DNA of 64,000 nucleotides from Lewinellaceae bacterium (GTDB lineage Bacteria; Bacteroidota; Bacteroidia; Chitinophagales; Saprospiraceae). Positions 20,222 to 30,746 of this stretch are shown one piece after another. Location of the stretch: positions 44,473 to 108,472 of the forward strand of contig JADJUJ010000022.1 in NCBI GenBank assembly GCA_016710765.1. Reading direction: 5' to 3'. The position numbers were made by a program, and so were the translations under genes. How positions within the stretch are numbered: the stretch's first letter is position 1; each line of letters begins with the position of its first letter. The notes under the pieces are model-generated. The model did no database searches and was not told the DNA's origin. It worked only from the letters and a program-made list of their open reading frames with translations.

Positions 20222-20224
20222 AAG
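19691..20224. repeat. 534-bp direct repeat, left copy (mlaD 3' half)
   Basis: From AACCATCAGTAAAAAACTGG to GACAAGTAAAAG this segment recurs at 39075-39609 in the same orientation. I see one deletion (near 19817) and about ten substitutions. Most lie in the last 180 bp, and most change only a third codon position. The two copies bracket the Tc-toxin island, about 18.8 kb apart, and could recombine to excise it. Confidence 0.9.
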
Positions 20225-20697
20225 TGAAGGCATCAACGGCAGCTATACGATCCGGAAATGCTGACCGCGACCACCGCGCAGCATTTCGAGCAGGCTGGAA
20301 GTGCTGCAGCCTGATTGCTGCTGCCATGGTACCCGACTGACCTTATGTTCCCACGGTCCGGACGTTATTTTGGCCTGTGACCTGGCAACTTCCGGGGAGC
20401 ACCAGGTGCTCGAACACCGGAAAAGGAACCCAAAACATAGGAAGAGTCGACGTTTGAAGGGCTAAAGGTGTTGCTGGTAAAGAACCAGTTGTGAGGGCGT
20501 TTACCCGTTGGTTTTGGCAAAGTAGCCATGCGCTTTCCAACGTAAAAACTGAAAAAAGACACCTAAAGTGGAATAAACTGACTTTGCAGTTTATATTAGC
20601 TATTGACACTGCCCTAAACTTCCTTATAGAATAATGTCTGGGGTGCCGTTAACACAAATTAATATTTACAAACATTAACCAATTTACAAAAATCAAC
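20225..20697. other. Non-coding, possibly structured RNA region (group II intron 5' domain?)
   Basis: No plausible gene. The plus strand from about 20340 to 20625 is unusually rich in short complementary blocks (ACCTGGCAAC / CACCAGGT, GGTGCTCGAACACCGG, TTGCTGGTAAAGAACCAG, GGGCGTTTACCC). It reads like a folded RNA rather than spacer. Because a fragment of a group II intron protein lies at 38100-38290 in the same orientation, this may be the 5' RNA domain of that intron. That is a hypothesis: no GTGYG 5' end or domain V was identified. Confidence 0.25.
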
Positions 20698-21099
20698 ATG
20701 AGAAAATTCACAAACAAATTTCTGTATGCCACAATCCTTTTGGCCGGCTTAACACTTTTCACCTTCAGCTGTAAAAAGGACAAGACTCCGGACCGGGACA
20801 AGTTTCTGGGCGCTTATTCTGTTGTTGAAACTTGCGGTAGTGGAAATGACTCCTATGACATTACAGTCATTGAGTCAGGAACCGCTGAAAACGCCGTTGT
20901 TATCGTTAATTTATACGATGCCGGGCAACAATGGACCGCTACGGTGAACGGAGACAACATTACGATACCTACTCAGGTTGTTAGTGCCACTACCTGGAGC
21001 GGCAGTGGCTCCATTGCTGGTAATTCCTTAACCATCAGTTTCACAGGATCAAATTCTGGCGTTTCGGATAACTGTACGGCTATTTGTACCAGAAAGTAG
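20698..21099 (+). CDS. Small lipoprotein, 133 aa
   Basis: Lipoprotein signal MRKFTNKFLYATILLAG to TFSC (Cys25) followed by KKDKTPDRDKFLGAYSVVETCGSG. The mature part is a beta-rich domain of about 100 residues (YDITVIES, AVVIVNLY, WTATVNGDNITIPTQVV, SLTISFTGSNSG) with four Cys that may form disulfides. It resembles lipocalin-like Bacteroidota lipoproteins but I do not recognise a named family. A terminator follows at 21128. Confidence 0.75.
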   Translation: MRKFTNKFLYATILLAGLTLFTFSCKKDKTPDRDKFLGAYSVVETCGSGNDSYDITVIESGTAENAVVIVNLYDAGQQWTATVNGDNITIPTQVVSATTWSGSGSIAGNSLTISFTGSNSGVSDNCTAICTRK

Positions 21100-21127
21100 A
21101 TCGATCTAAAATTGATTTGATGGTGAG

Positions 21128-21168
21128 GCCCCGGCGTGATGTAAAGTCATACCGGGGCTTTGTATTTG
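21128..21168 (+). terminator. Rho-independent terminator
   Basis: GCCCCGG (21128-21134) pairs with CCGGGGC (21152-21158), with further pairing in the loop (TGATG / CAT), followed by TTTGTATTT. It lies 28 bp after the stop of the small lipoprotein gene. Confidence 0.7.
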
Positions 21169-21565
21169 GGTTGGATGGGTGGAATTGAAGTTGGAGGCTT
21201 TTTCTGGGGTTTTAATTGGGTTGCCTCTTCCCCACCAGCTCAATAGATGGCCGGATGGCTTCCACTGAACGGACGATTGTCCTGTTCTCGGGTTCTGAAA
21301 CCGAGACGAAAAACCTTGCTGATACCGGAGGGTAAGCGGTAGCGTGAGCAGGTCATACCGAAAGTTCTGCCGCTTTTTTCACATCTATTGTTGTTTTTGC
21401 CCAAACAACGCTGCGCTAACATAGCATCTCTAAAGACCAACTCCTAAAGTCCAGCTAAGACCAGTGACCGCTTCTTTATCTGTTTCCTCCTGTTTCTGTA
21501 GTCCTTTCCGTTCCGCAGTTCACGCTCTTAATAAGTTGCTTCAGGATCAATTTAACGCCAATTGC
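21169..21565. other. Intergenic region downstream of tcA
   Basis: About 400 bp with no gene I can support. CAATAGATG at 21240 and CATCTATTG near 21383 form a 9-bp inverted pair around about 150 bp with internal hairpins (CTCGG..CCGAG). That could be a decayed small element, but the match is too short to call. The tcA stop lies at 21566. Confidence 0.4.
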
Positions 21566-24500
21566 CTACAATGTATAGTTAAGAATCAAAAACAATTCTT
21601 TGTCTTTCTCTGCTTCATCAATGTTGATTGTTAATGTTTTAGGTAATGAACCAGAAACATCACCAATTGAGGAAGAGGACGAAGTATCTTCAACTCTTTC
21701 CTTTACGTCAATCACCTCCAAAGATGCTCCTTGCAAACGGAGACTTTCCCCATGGGTAAAATGGGAAAAATGATTTTCAGTTAAGGTGATGGTCATATCG
21801 GCATTTTCTAAAATTGCTCTGTACCATTCATTCGGAAAATCATGTTTCAAAGAAATAATTTTCATAAGTCCACCATTATCATTCAAGGCATTGATGGAAT
21901 TCACAATATTCTCTTCGACAATTCCGCCAAACGATTCACTGAACTCAGCAGTATAACTTACATGGAAAACTACGTCAGAAATAGTATTATAGTTGAATGC
22001 CCGGAGTTTACTAGGTAATTTAAGTTTCCATATACTATCTACACCAGCGCCTTCAAAAGGTAAGTACCGTTCATCTCTGAAATTAAATTCCAGTAGCCCT
22101 GAATCGTTTTGGGCTGTTGAGGTGAAAATTCTGTTGTTGCCTTCTGGAATGCTGGGAACAGCTACCAAACTCTCAACTAAATTTGGAGTAATTCGGATTC
22201 TAGAACTATCTAATTTCAACTTACAAGAAACATTTACATATGGACCAGTGACACATGGAATGCTGATACTTACCGACTTGATTCTTCTTTTATATTGACC
22301 CGGATATTGGATGTCGAACCATTCTTCCGGAATGGCAAAGTCACACTCACCGGTGTTTTTCAAATCAAGAAGCGCCTGAGCATCAATCATCGCCATTCAA
22401 ACATGTGATCGGATTTCAGCTTTTCGTTTGTTTTGTTCCAGGAAGGCTGTTTCCATTTGCATGAGTTGATATTGCAATTTTTCTGCTGACAATAGGCCCA
22501 TGGAGGCTGTATTCCAATTGTCCACAGAGACATAACTTGTTTCCGTATTAACTTCAAATTGAAATGCTTTCTGAGCAGTTAAAGCAGTTTGGAGAGCAAG
22601 TCCATAAGCATCTCTGAACAAACTTGTTAGATACCCGATCAGGACATTATATAAAGCCTGATTCGACAACTTCTGAGAATAGTAGTCAAGAATTTCTTGA
22701 TTTTGTGAAATACTCTGTTGATGCATTTGCAAATCTCGTTCGCCTAATGCCATATTAATCTCATTTACAAGTTTCGAGATGCCAATGGCTTGTAACTCCT
22801 TCTCAGTAGATGCAAGTTGTTGTTGCCAACCAAGAGTTCGAATATTTTGGTGTATGGCCTTTTCAATTGTTTCACCGGTCTGCTGACTGACAATTGCTTC
22901 AGATCCTATTGCTCTGCTCACTAAAGACATTGCATGACCCATTTGCGTACCGCCAAACTTCATGGAGAAAGGTGAACCCATATCAGGAAATAGAAACATA
23001 ATACTAGAAAGGAATTCCAGGTTTCTCGAAAAGCCATGCAATCCTTTAGAAATAGTAAAGTTTTTTTCAGCACTTTTAAAGCCTTCTGTTATTGTTTCAC
23101 CAAGTAATTCCTGGATATGAGCAATACTAATTTGAGTTTTTTCTTCAGAAATACCTATGTTAACATGATCCAGTTGTAGTTTTTCAAGTTGCTTCTCTTT
23201 ACTCAAGGTTAGCATTTGTAAAATGTTATTTTCATGTATCAACCGCAGCTCATTTAAGGCTTCACCGTCTTGTTTTTCTATAGTAGATAACATAGACTGC
23301 CCAAAGCTCTGTACCATACTTAAATAGGAACGAGCTTTTTCCAAAAAATAATTAAATCTATACGGCTGTAGTTTGGTGTTTAATGTTTCAACATTTGCAA
23401 TATCTATCCCTGCTGCTTGTGCCCTCACCAATAACATTGGATCAATTGGCGGTTCAAACAAGGCAAGTTGGCGGTATACACCATCAATATTCATACAGTT
23501 GCGTATTTTAAACATTCGGTCTTCAATCCTGTCCCAATATTGCAGCAAAGTGCTGTTCCATGGAATACAAAACAAAATATCGTTAACGAAAGATGACGAC
23601 ATGGTAGCTTCTTGCACATTGGTAAAGGCTTGCAACTGGTTTTGATTATTGTTGGCTGGGCTGCCAATAGCATTATTTAAAAGTATATTTTCTGAGGTAA
23701 TGTCTCGCGCTGCTAACAAATGGTTTTCCGCATTAAGAGATTCAATTTCTATAAGGATTTCGTTGCTGGCATTCAAGGACTCTTCAATATCGGAAAGTGT
23801 TTTACTTTCATTTGTGGCTTCACAAGAGACAATGAATTGTGGTTTTTGACCTAGTAATTGTTGAGCTGTAATATAAAGCATCATGGCCTCATTGATACTC
23901 TCGTATGAATCTCGACTAAATAATTGGTCTCCCCAATCCAGTAAATTATCTATATAGCCCATAACTACTGCTTTGGGATAAGAACTGGTTCTTAATCTTG
24001 CAATTGCATGTGGATTGAATGGGTCTTCATGATACTTTTCCAAGGCTGCAGTGTCTTGTAAAATATTTTTAGTCTGTCGGCCTAAATCCCATCTAAACGG
24101 CACATATTGCCAAAATTTTTGACCATTTTCATTGCTAACTGTAGGGTTGAATATTTTTTTGTACCAGTAATCGGCTTCACTATATTTCTGCTGTTGATTG
24201 TAATATTTTGCCAAAGTAACCGGTATGTGAAAATATAGTTCTTTAAAGTAGATTCCATTCGGACCATTAAAATCTAGTCCTGCAGATGGCATAAACAAGT
24301 TGTTGGGCGCCAAAATAGTATCGGCAATTTGAAGATGTGAAATCTCCGTAGTATTCAGTTGAGTTTCAGGCTCTAAAAATGAATCTAAACCTTGTGAAAA
24401 AATGATATTTGACAATTTGGTGACGACATAGGAATTCAGCGGGTACAGGCCATTGTTAAACGTCAGGTATTGATAGTTCATACCTCCATTGTCTATTACA

Positions 24501-27500
24501 TAATTGCCAATTTCCTGACCATTAATAATGGACAGCGCCCTATTGCTCGTAATTATAGGTCCAATTGAAGAGGATCCTGAATATTTTGATAATAAATTGA
24601 TATAGTAATATTCCGAAAAATTCGCCGCTGGCCTGAAAATTTCTATTCCATTGTTCGTCACTGTTACATAACCTGCTAAAGAAGGTGGTACTTGCTGGTC
24701 TAGTCCATCACTCTTACTTAAAAATTTATGAGAGATAATATCAATTTCAACCTGTGCCTCAAGCCTGGTTATTGTACTTGAAAATATAATTCTGTTAGAA
24801 AAAGAAATATAAACCTGGCTATTGAGTCTTTTCAATAGAATATAGTCGTCGAAAACATTGGGTGAAGCGTTTAAATGGTGCTCCATATTTATACCATCAA
24901 ATGGATTTAAATCTGCCAGACGAACATCTGCATTGATGTCGGCATCTATAATAACAGGAGATGACCAAGAGCCATCTTCCTCAACATAGCAGTAATTGAT
25001 AATTTGCTTTAGTGATTTTGTAGTTGATTGCTGCATCCCTGAATCATCATTCTCAAATTCTGTCTTTGTAATTACTTTGGTGGTTTTCCAAAAAATATAC
25101 AGGCGACCATATGCAACCATTCCGGCCAGGTAGCCTGAGTCTATATTTAAATTAATGGCATGCCAGGGGCTCCAGGCTCTAGATTGTTTTTTGTAAGTTC
25201 TGTAATAGTACTTATACGGTTTATTAGTTGTTCTGCCGAAGTAGTAATAGATGTCGTTTTCCTGATCCTTAAAACTACCCGCCATGCTGAGCTTTGCCAC
25301 TGTTGAAAACTCTTTCAAATATCTGTGGTACACTCCTTGAATGGCTAACTTAGAGAGGTCGCGTTGTTGCATATCGCTTTCTAAACTCTCAAATATTTTG
25401 GTTTTATCATCTCTCAAGTTGGGATCCAGATAATTTTCTGGATAAAGAAATATTTTTCTATTCACCTCCCACACCCGATAATTTTTTCTCCATTCCCATT
25501 CATCTTTAGCTTCTGCATCAAATTGGATATTTTCATTGCCATGCTTTTCCAGACTCATCAAACAGCGATGAATAAACAACTGCGTGCTAAGAATTGCTGC
25601 TTTTATTTTGGAGACTTCAGAACAACTGCTTGTTTCGACATCCAATAGGAAATATTCATAAATCTTTGCGCTACTTTTAAAATTAAAAATTGGTGACTTT
25701 AAAACACCGACTAAAACATCTCTTTTTTGTTCAAGAAGTTTATTGTCAATCACTTTAAAGATTTCATTTTGTTTTTCTGAAGAAAAATTTGAATTTCTAA
25801 TGCTTTGCTCAAAAAATGTGGTTAGTTTACTGTAATACTGCCTCGGTGTTTGGTCCTTTTTTTTAACATCAATTACCTCAAACAATTGCTTTGGAGTCCA
25901 TTTGAGCTCCTTGCAAATCTTCAATGCATTAAAAAATTTGTTCCAACCAGATAATTTTAGAGGCTTCCATTCAAACAAGGTATTTAATTCAGTCAGGGAA
26001 TCGAGATCGATTGATAAGATGGATTCAATGCTGTCTTTGAAATCGTCACTGAGAATTTCATTTTCCCGGCTCGAAAACAAATAGTTGAATACTTCTATAT
26101 TATTTTGAAGCCCTTTCATCCATTTGGCATAATCACAAAGTCCCAGGATAAACCCAGTAGGGTTTTTGGGAACTCCTATGGAATCTCGTTGTTCAATAAA
26201 ATTTGCGGTTGTATCAGGAGTTAGTTCTATAAATGATAAGAGCTGTAAGTTTTTATCCAAAAACCTCAATAGCGCTATTGTTGCTCTCAATTCTTTACCT
26301 GGAATACTAAAAGTGGAATTGTCATCTTGATTTTTTTGAATTAATTTATTCAAACCTTCCAAGAGCGCATGAGGAGCGTCTTCTTCGCCCAAAAATTGTA
26401 ACCAATTGGAAAAAATAATTTTGATAAATCTACTATCAGAATTTAAAAGTGTGGCAATAGAAAATGACAATTCCTGTATATCTGCAAATTGGATATGATT
26501 TACACTTAGGTTGGTTAACCATGAAATCGCGTCTTCTTGCGTAAAAGAAAAAGACCATTCGTCATTTGGGATTCCATTTAAGTAAAAATCGAATAACTTT
26601 ATTGGAACCCCCGATTGTTTGTATTTGCCAATTTGTTTTACAAGTTCTACCCAGTTATTATTTGAAACCATCTTTTTTACGGATGAGTCTCCAATTCCTT
26701 GCAGATTAAGGAAAAGTTGCCATTCTTGAATAGACATGTCCGCTGCTTTAGCCCAAATTGTATTTTGCTTAAGCAAGCTGAAATTCTTTTTATTAATTAG
26801 TAGAAATTCTGGTGAGTATTCTAATTCCTTCTTAAACACAATAAGCAGCCTTTCGAATTCAGATTGAGTTATTCCAAGAAATTGAAGAATTTTAACTAAT
26901 TGTACCTGATCATTAGATTGAAATTTACTCCCCAATTGTTGGAGTTCAGAATCTGAAACACCATTTCTAAGGAGTCCAAGTTCAAAGTCGGCTAAACCAA
27001 AATCATCCTTTAAGTATACCAAGAAGGAGAAGTTGGTCATATGTTCTATTGAATAAAATGCCTGACTTGTTTTCGATAGTGATAAGTATAGGTCAAGTTG
27101 TTCAATAGAATAATTCAAATGTTTATAAATCCTTACAAAAGTGAAAATTTGCTTCAAATAACTGGCGGCCTCTTTATTCGGCTGCCCAGTCGTAGTGTTT
27201 ACTAAAACATAGTGTATAAGGCCAGCAGGGTTGCCGTTATTGTCTGAGATAATTTCAGATGTCAATGAAAGCTCTTTTCCTATACTAGTATTGATCAGGG
27301 CCTTCAATTCGTCTGGACTTAGATTGAAAAAAGTTATAAAGTCAGATACAGTATACTTTTTAGGCATAGCATTTTGTAACTGCGGTTGTCCTTCTATGAC
27401 CCATCTTAAAGTTTCAGGGCCCAGGCCTATCTTTTCAGCTGTTCTAAAAGGTACGTCGACATCCATTTGAGCGTAAATATCAAATAATGAAATGTCGAGT

Positions 27501-29202
27501 TTTGCAGACAATAATTTTACCCTGTCATGATCATATTCAAAAGGTGTTTCAGTCGCAAGTGAAGGGAGATACAAAATATCATCAATGTTGTCAGGAGCAT
27601 TCGGAAATTTTTCGTTCCCTTTACTAACCACATACGTTTCCAAAACTTCCACAATTAGTTGTAGGTATGGTTTGGTAGAATTGGTTTCCTCGCAGCTGAG
27701 GTTGATGTTCCATAAATCGGGTCTTCTTTCTTTTAATTCTTCAAGAGCCGCAGTATTATTAGTTTTTAAATAATGAATGAGATCTACGAAATAGGCGGCA
27801 GGGCTAAGAACTGAATTGCAATGTTCGCAGTTGCAGCTGTTTAAACTACCAAAAATGTCTTGATAATCCAGCGCATCATCTAATTGCGATAGGTTTGAAC
27901 TGGTGTTCATAAAAGGTAAGGCTCCATTTCGTTGGTTGTCTAGATGGAGACTTAGCATGGTCATCGTCTCATTGGCGATTTTCTGGCTCTCTTGTATATG
28001 TTTCTGCTTATTTGACCATCTTTGAAGTTGCTTTTGAGCATAAAATTCTTTCTGCCAACTGAAAGAATTTCATGGGCACTCGTATAACCTGAATTGATTA
28101 ATGTTGGTAAATGACGAACATCATCCACCAATTTTCTAGACCGCAAAAGAATTTGTATTTGTTTGCGCAATGCTGCTTTCTCTTTTGAAGAAATTCCACT
28201 CCAATTGTATAACTTAGAATCTTTACTATCTATCCTCGCCGAAAAGAGCTCGACCATTGGATTGTTGTCCAAAAAATTAACCAACAATTTAGGTTTGGAC
28301 AGCAAACGAGCCATCACGTATGTTGTAGGGTGGGCATTGGCAATCGCTAATTCTAATTCGTAACCTGTAAATTTTGGCCTATCCAATTGATTTAATCGAA
28401 TAAAATCTCCCCAATTAACTGAAGTGTTTTTAGCTAAATCTTTAATTGAATTGGTGTTTGGAAGGTCAAAAAGCCTTTCAATTGTGTTTCTATGACCATC
28501 GGTTAAGGTCATTAGCCCCATGGCAAAATTCAGACCTTCCAATTGCGTTTTCGGCAGGTCCATTCCAAAAAGGACTTGAGCATTTTTGGTATTTAGAAGT
28601 TCGTTTTTATAGTATCGAGCAAACTTGAATGTATTGTTTTCGCTGAGTCCAACGAGCTGAGCAAGAAACTCATAGTCGCTATTAATATTACTTTCGTTAA
28701 ATTGCTCTTCGGTTATTTTCGAAATTACTTCCACCTCATTGGTTTCGCCTTTCTCTGAGTTTGTAGCGTCAAATTTTTCTTCAACCTTAACATGGGAATG
28801 AAAAACAGGATGTTCATTTATTGGGGTTTCCATTTCCAATAAATCACCGACCGTTGTTTTAGGAAGCTTCCTCAAATCAGTTTGATCCACTAAGTGCTTA
28901 AAATTCTCTGATTTCTGCATTAATGGCATGAAATGTTTGCCAACGTAGGTTTCCAGAGGCAACTTTCTGTCATTAAAAACAGGGTGTTCCGTCTTGGCAA
29001 TGATTTCACGAACCTCTTTCTCTGGTTTCCATTTGAAAAAGTCGATGAGATACTCGTTGAGTAACAATCTGAAAATGGCAAGCAACTGTTTTTTTTCAGC
29101 TGCTGCAAAGTTGGGGTCGTAGACCTTGTAATTCAATTCAATTGCTGGTGAATTGAATATTTTGAAATTTGATTTTTGCAGTTTTCGGGTTAGATTATTC
29201 AT
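21566..29202 (-). CDS. Tc toxin A subunit (TcA), split by an in-frame TGA and one frameshift
   Basis: About 2,545 residues in three parts. 29202-27961: the N-terminal VRP1-like region, ending GYTSAHEILSVGRKNF. 27964-22397: starts CNCEHCNSVLSPAAYFVDLIHYLKTN, a TcA hallmark, then shell and receptor-binding regions and the helical pore (NQQQKYSEADYWYKKIFNPT, FLFPDMGSPFSMKFGG). 22396-21566: the TcB-binding domain (YPGQYKRRIKSVSISIPCVTGPY). A missing A near 27976 joins the first two (KRARKIANETMTML). The last two are in the same frame, separated only by TGA at 22399-22397, where homologues commonly have Ser. TcA forms the pentameric pore that injects the TcC toxin. ATG at 29202 is preferred; GTG at 29238 is possible. 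Confidence 0.85.
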
Positions 29203-29230
29203 AATTTGAATCTTTGATAATTCATTTTTT

Positions 29231-29238
29231 AATTTCAC
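29231..29238. repeat. IS66 target-site duplication, left copy (AATTTCAC)
   Basis: AATTTCAC directly abuts the left end of the IS element and recurs at 30700-30707 against its right end. Eight bases is the usual target duplication for the IS66 family, so both ends belong to one insertion event. Confidence 0.95.
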
Positions 29239-30699
29239 GTAACTATTTAGGTACCCACAGCTCGATAACTCGGCGTTAAGCCGTTGAAGATATTAACAAG
29301 TTCATTGAAAGCATTGTATTGATTTTTACGCACAGTAGAGATAAAACTGTGGATGCGGGCGTAAGCCTGTGCCCCGGTGAGTGTACGGAAGCAGCCAGCG
29401 ACTTTCAATTTTGATTTAGCCGGACGAATATCCCTTTCAGCCAGGTTATTGGTGAAAGGCACCTTTTGTGGTGCGCAAATGCCAAGACGGCTTCCCAGTG
29501 CATATCAAGACGTTCCAGGAGGTTACGTCCCTTAGATTTTTTGGGTCGTCCTCGGGCGCTTTTTTGTGGCTGGGGTTCTTCTCTGTATCCGGCCTCCAGC
29601 AAACGGCTGTATTTTCGGATTATTGAAGGGCGTAAGTGTTCTGGCAATTGGCCACGCCCCTGGTCCGTTTTTTTATGCAAATCCAGCAAGAAGGCATGGA
29701 AGTTAGCCGCCCATTTTCGTTTTCGTTCCTGCAGGGCGTTTAACTCTCGCAACAAGTGGGCGTTGCACAAAGCGTGTTGGCATTTCTCGAGATTAAAATA
29801 AGGTGCCCAGCAGTCGTGTAGGAGCCAGCCTTAAAATTTAGCAATAGACTTTGCTCCTCCTGGTGTGCTTCTATGCCGCGCCGCTTGTGTACAAACTGGT
29901 AGGTAAAGCGCTCGTTGCCCAGTTCATGCAGCCAAAACAATTCCCCAGCACAACGCACACCGGTTTCATCGGCGTGAATGCGCTCGGATTGTTGTAATTG
30001 CTGCTGAATATAGGCTTCTTCTATCTCCAGGCGCTCGTAGGCGGTTCGTTGGCATTCCTGAATGGTCGCTTCATTAAGCGGCGCTTCAAACAAATCCTCA
30101 AACAGGCTTTGTATTTTAGATACCGACAGACAACCATTTTGATGCAGCAAGGTCACCAAGGCTTTTACGCGGGGCCATATTGCACAGGAGCAGCAACACC
30201 GGATGGAAAATCTGCTTTGTTCACATGCCCGCAATGTCCACAAGTGCAGCCATAGCGCTGGTATTCGAGTACATGAAGGCGGGTCGGAGGCAATTCAAAC
30301 ACTTGGCGTTTATTCTCCAGCACAAGGTCCGTTTGGCCCCCAAGTTGCTGCTGACAAGCGGCACAAACCGTTGGTTTTAACTTTATGACCTCATCAGGAT
30401 GAGCCACCATCTTTAATGTCTTGCCTTTATGGCCTGACTGACCACCTCGTTTACCGCCCTTCTTTGCTGGCAAGGCAGGCTTGCGCAAACCATCTGTTGA
30501 CGGTGGCCGATGGCTGTTGCGACTGTTCTTATTCAGGCGATCTTTCAAGTCCTGAACTTCACGTTGCAAGCCTTCGACAACTACCAATAACTGTTTTATC
30601 AGTTCGTGGCAACCTTCTATGGTATCCGGTAACTTCAATGCAATGCTTTTGTCGAAAGTTATGATTTTTTTGAGATTCAACGAGTACCTAAATAGTTAC
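29239..30699 (-). mobile_element. IS66-family insertion sequence, 1,461 bp
   Basis: The ends are inverted repeats GTAACTATTTAGGTAC (29239-29254) and GTACCTAAATAGTTAC (30684-30699), flanked by an 8-bp duplication. Only a tnpC-type transposase is present, with no tnpA/tnpB, as in the short ISBst12-like branch of IS66. It lies in the spacer between tcBC and tcA, about 28 bp upstream of the preferred tcA start codon, in the same orientation as both genes. It could therefore separate or re-drive tcA transcription. Confidence 0.92.
29247..30680 (-). CDS. IS66-family transposase (TnpC), frameshifted
   Basis: From ATG at 30680: an N-terminal leucine-zipper-like coiled coil (LIKQLLVVVEGLQREVQDLKDRLNKNSRNSHRPPSTDG), a zinc-finger region (CAACQQQL ... 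CTCGHCGH), the DDE core (SERIHADETGVRC, a missing-base region with HDCWAPYF, CNAHLLREL, TNNLAERDIRP) and the C-terminal CFRTLTGAQAYARIHSFISTVRKN. Three runs each lack one base, near 30190 (C), 29831 (A) and 29446 (A). With these restored the frame is continuous over about 479 residues and every catalytic motif is present. Confidence 0.88.
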
Positions 30700-30707
30700 A
30701 ATTTCAC
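30700..30707. repeat. IS66 target-site duplication, right copy
   Basis: AATTTCAC follows the right inverted repeat directly and matches the left copy exactly. Confidence 0.95.
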
Positions 30708-30711
30708 TTAC

Positions 30712-30746
30712 AATAAAAGTTGTTTAAGGCTTAAACAACTTTTATT
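30712..30746 (-). terminator. Perfect hairpin at the end of tcBC
   Basis: A 16-bp perfect stem, AATAAAAGTTGTTTAA / TTAAACAACTTTTATT, with a 3-base loop. It contains the tcBC stop codon (30742-30744). It is AT-rich with a T-rich descending arm, so it could act as a terminator or mRNA 3' stabiliser between tcBC and tcA. Confidence 0.6.

Noticed and set aside
20343..20609. Minus-strand frame of 88 codons after mlaD
   Set aside because: Low-complexity, no domain; the DNA is better explained as structured non-coding sequence on the plus strand.
21240..21391. MITE-like element bounded by CAATAGATG / CATCTATTG
   Set aside because: Only 9 bases of inverted match, no target duplication and no second copy in the window.
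22397..22399. TGA in tcA as a selenocysteine codon
   Set aside because: TcA is not a selenoprotein family, the position is Ser in related proteins and no selenocysteine insertion hairpin is evident just after it.
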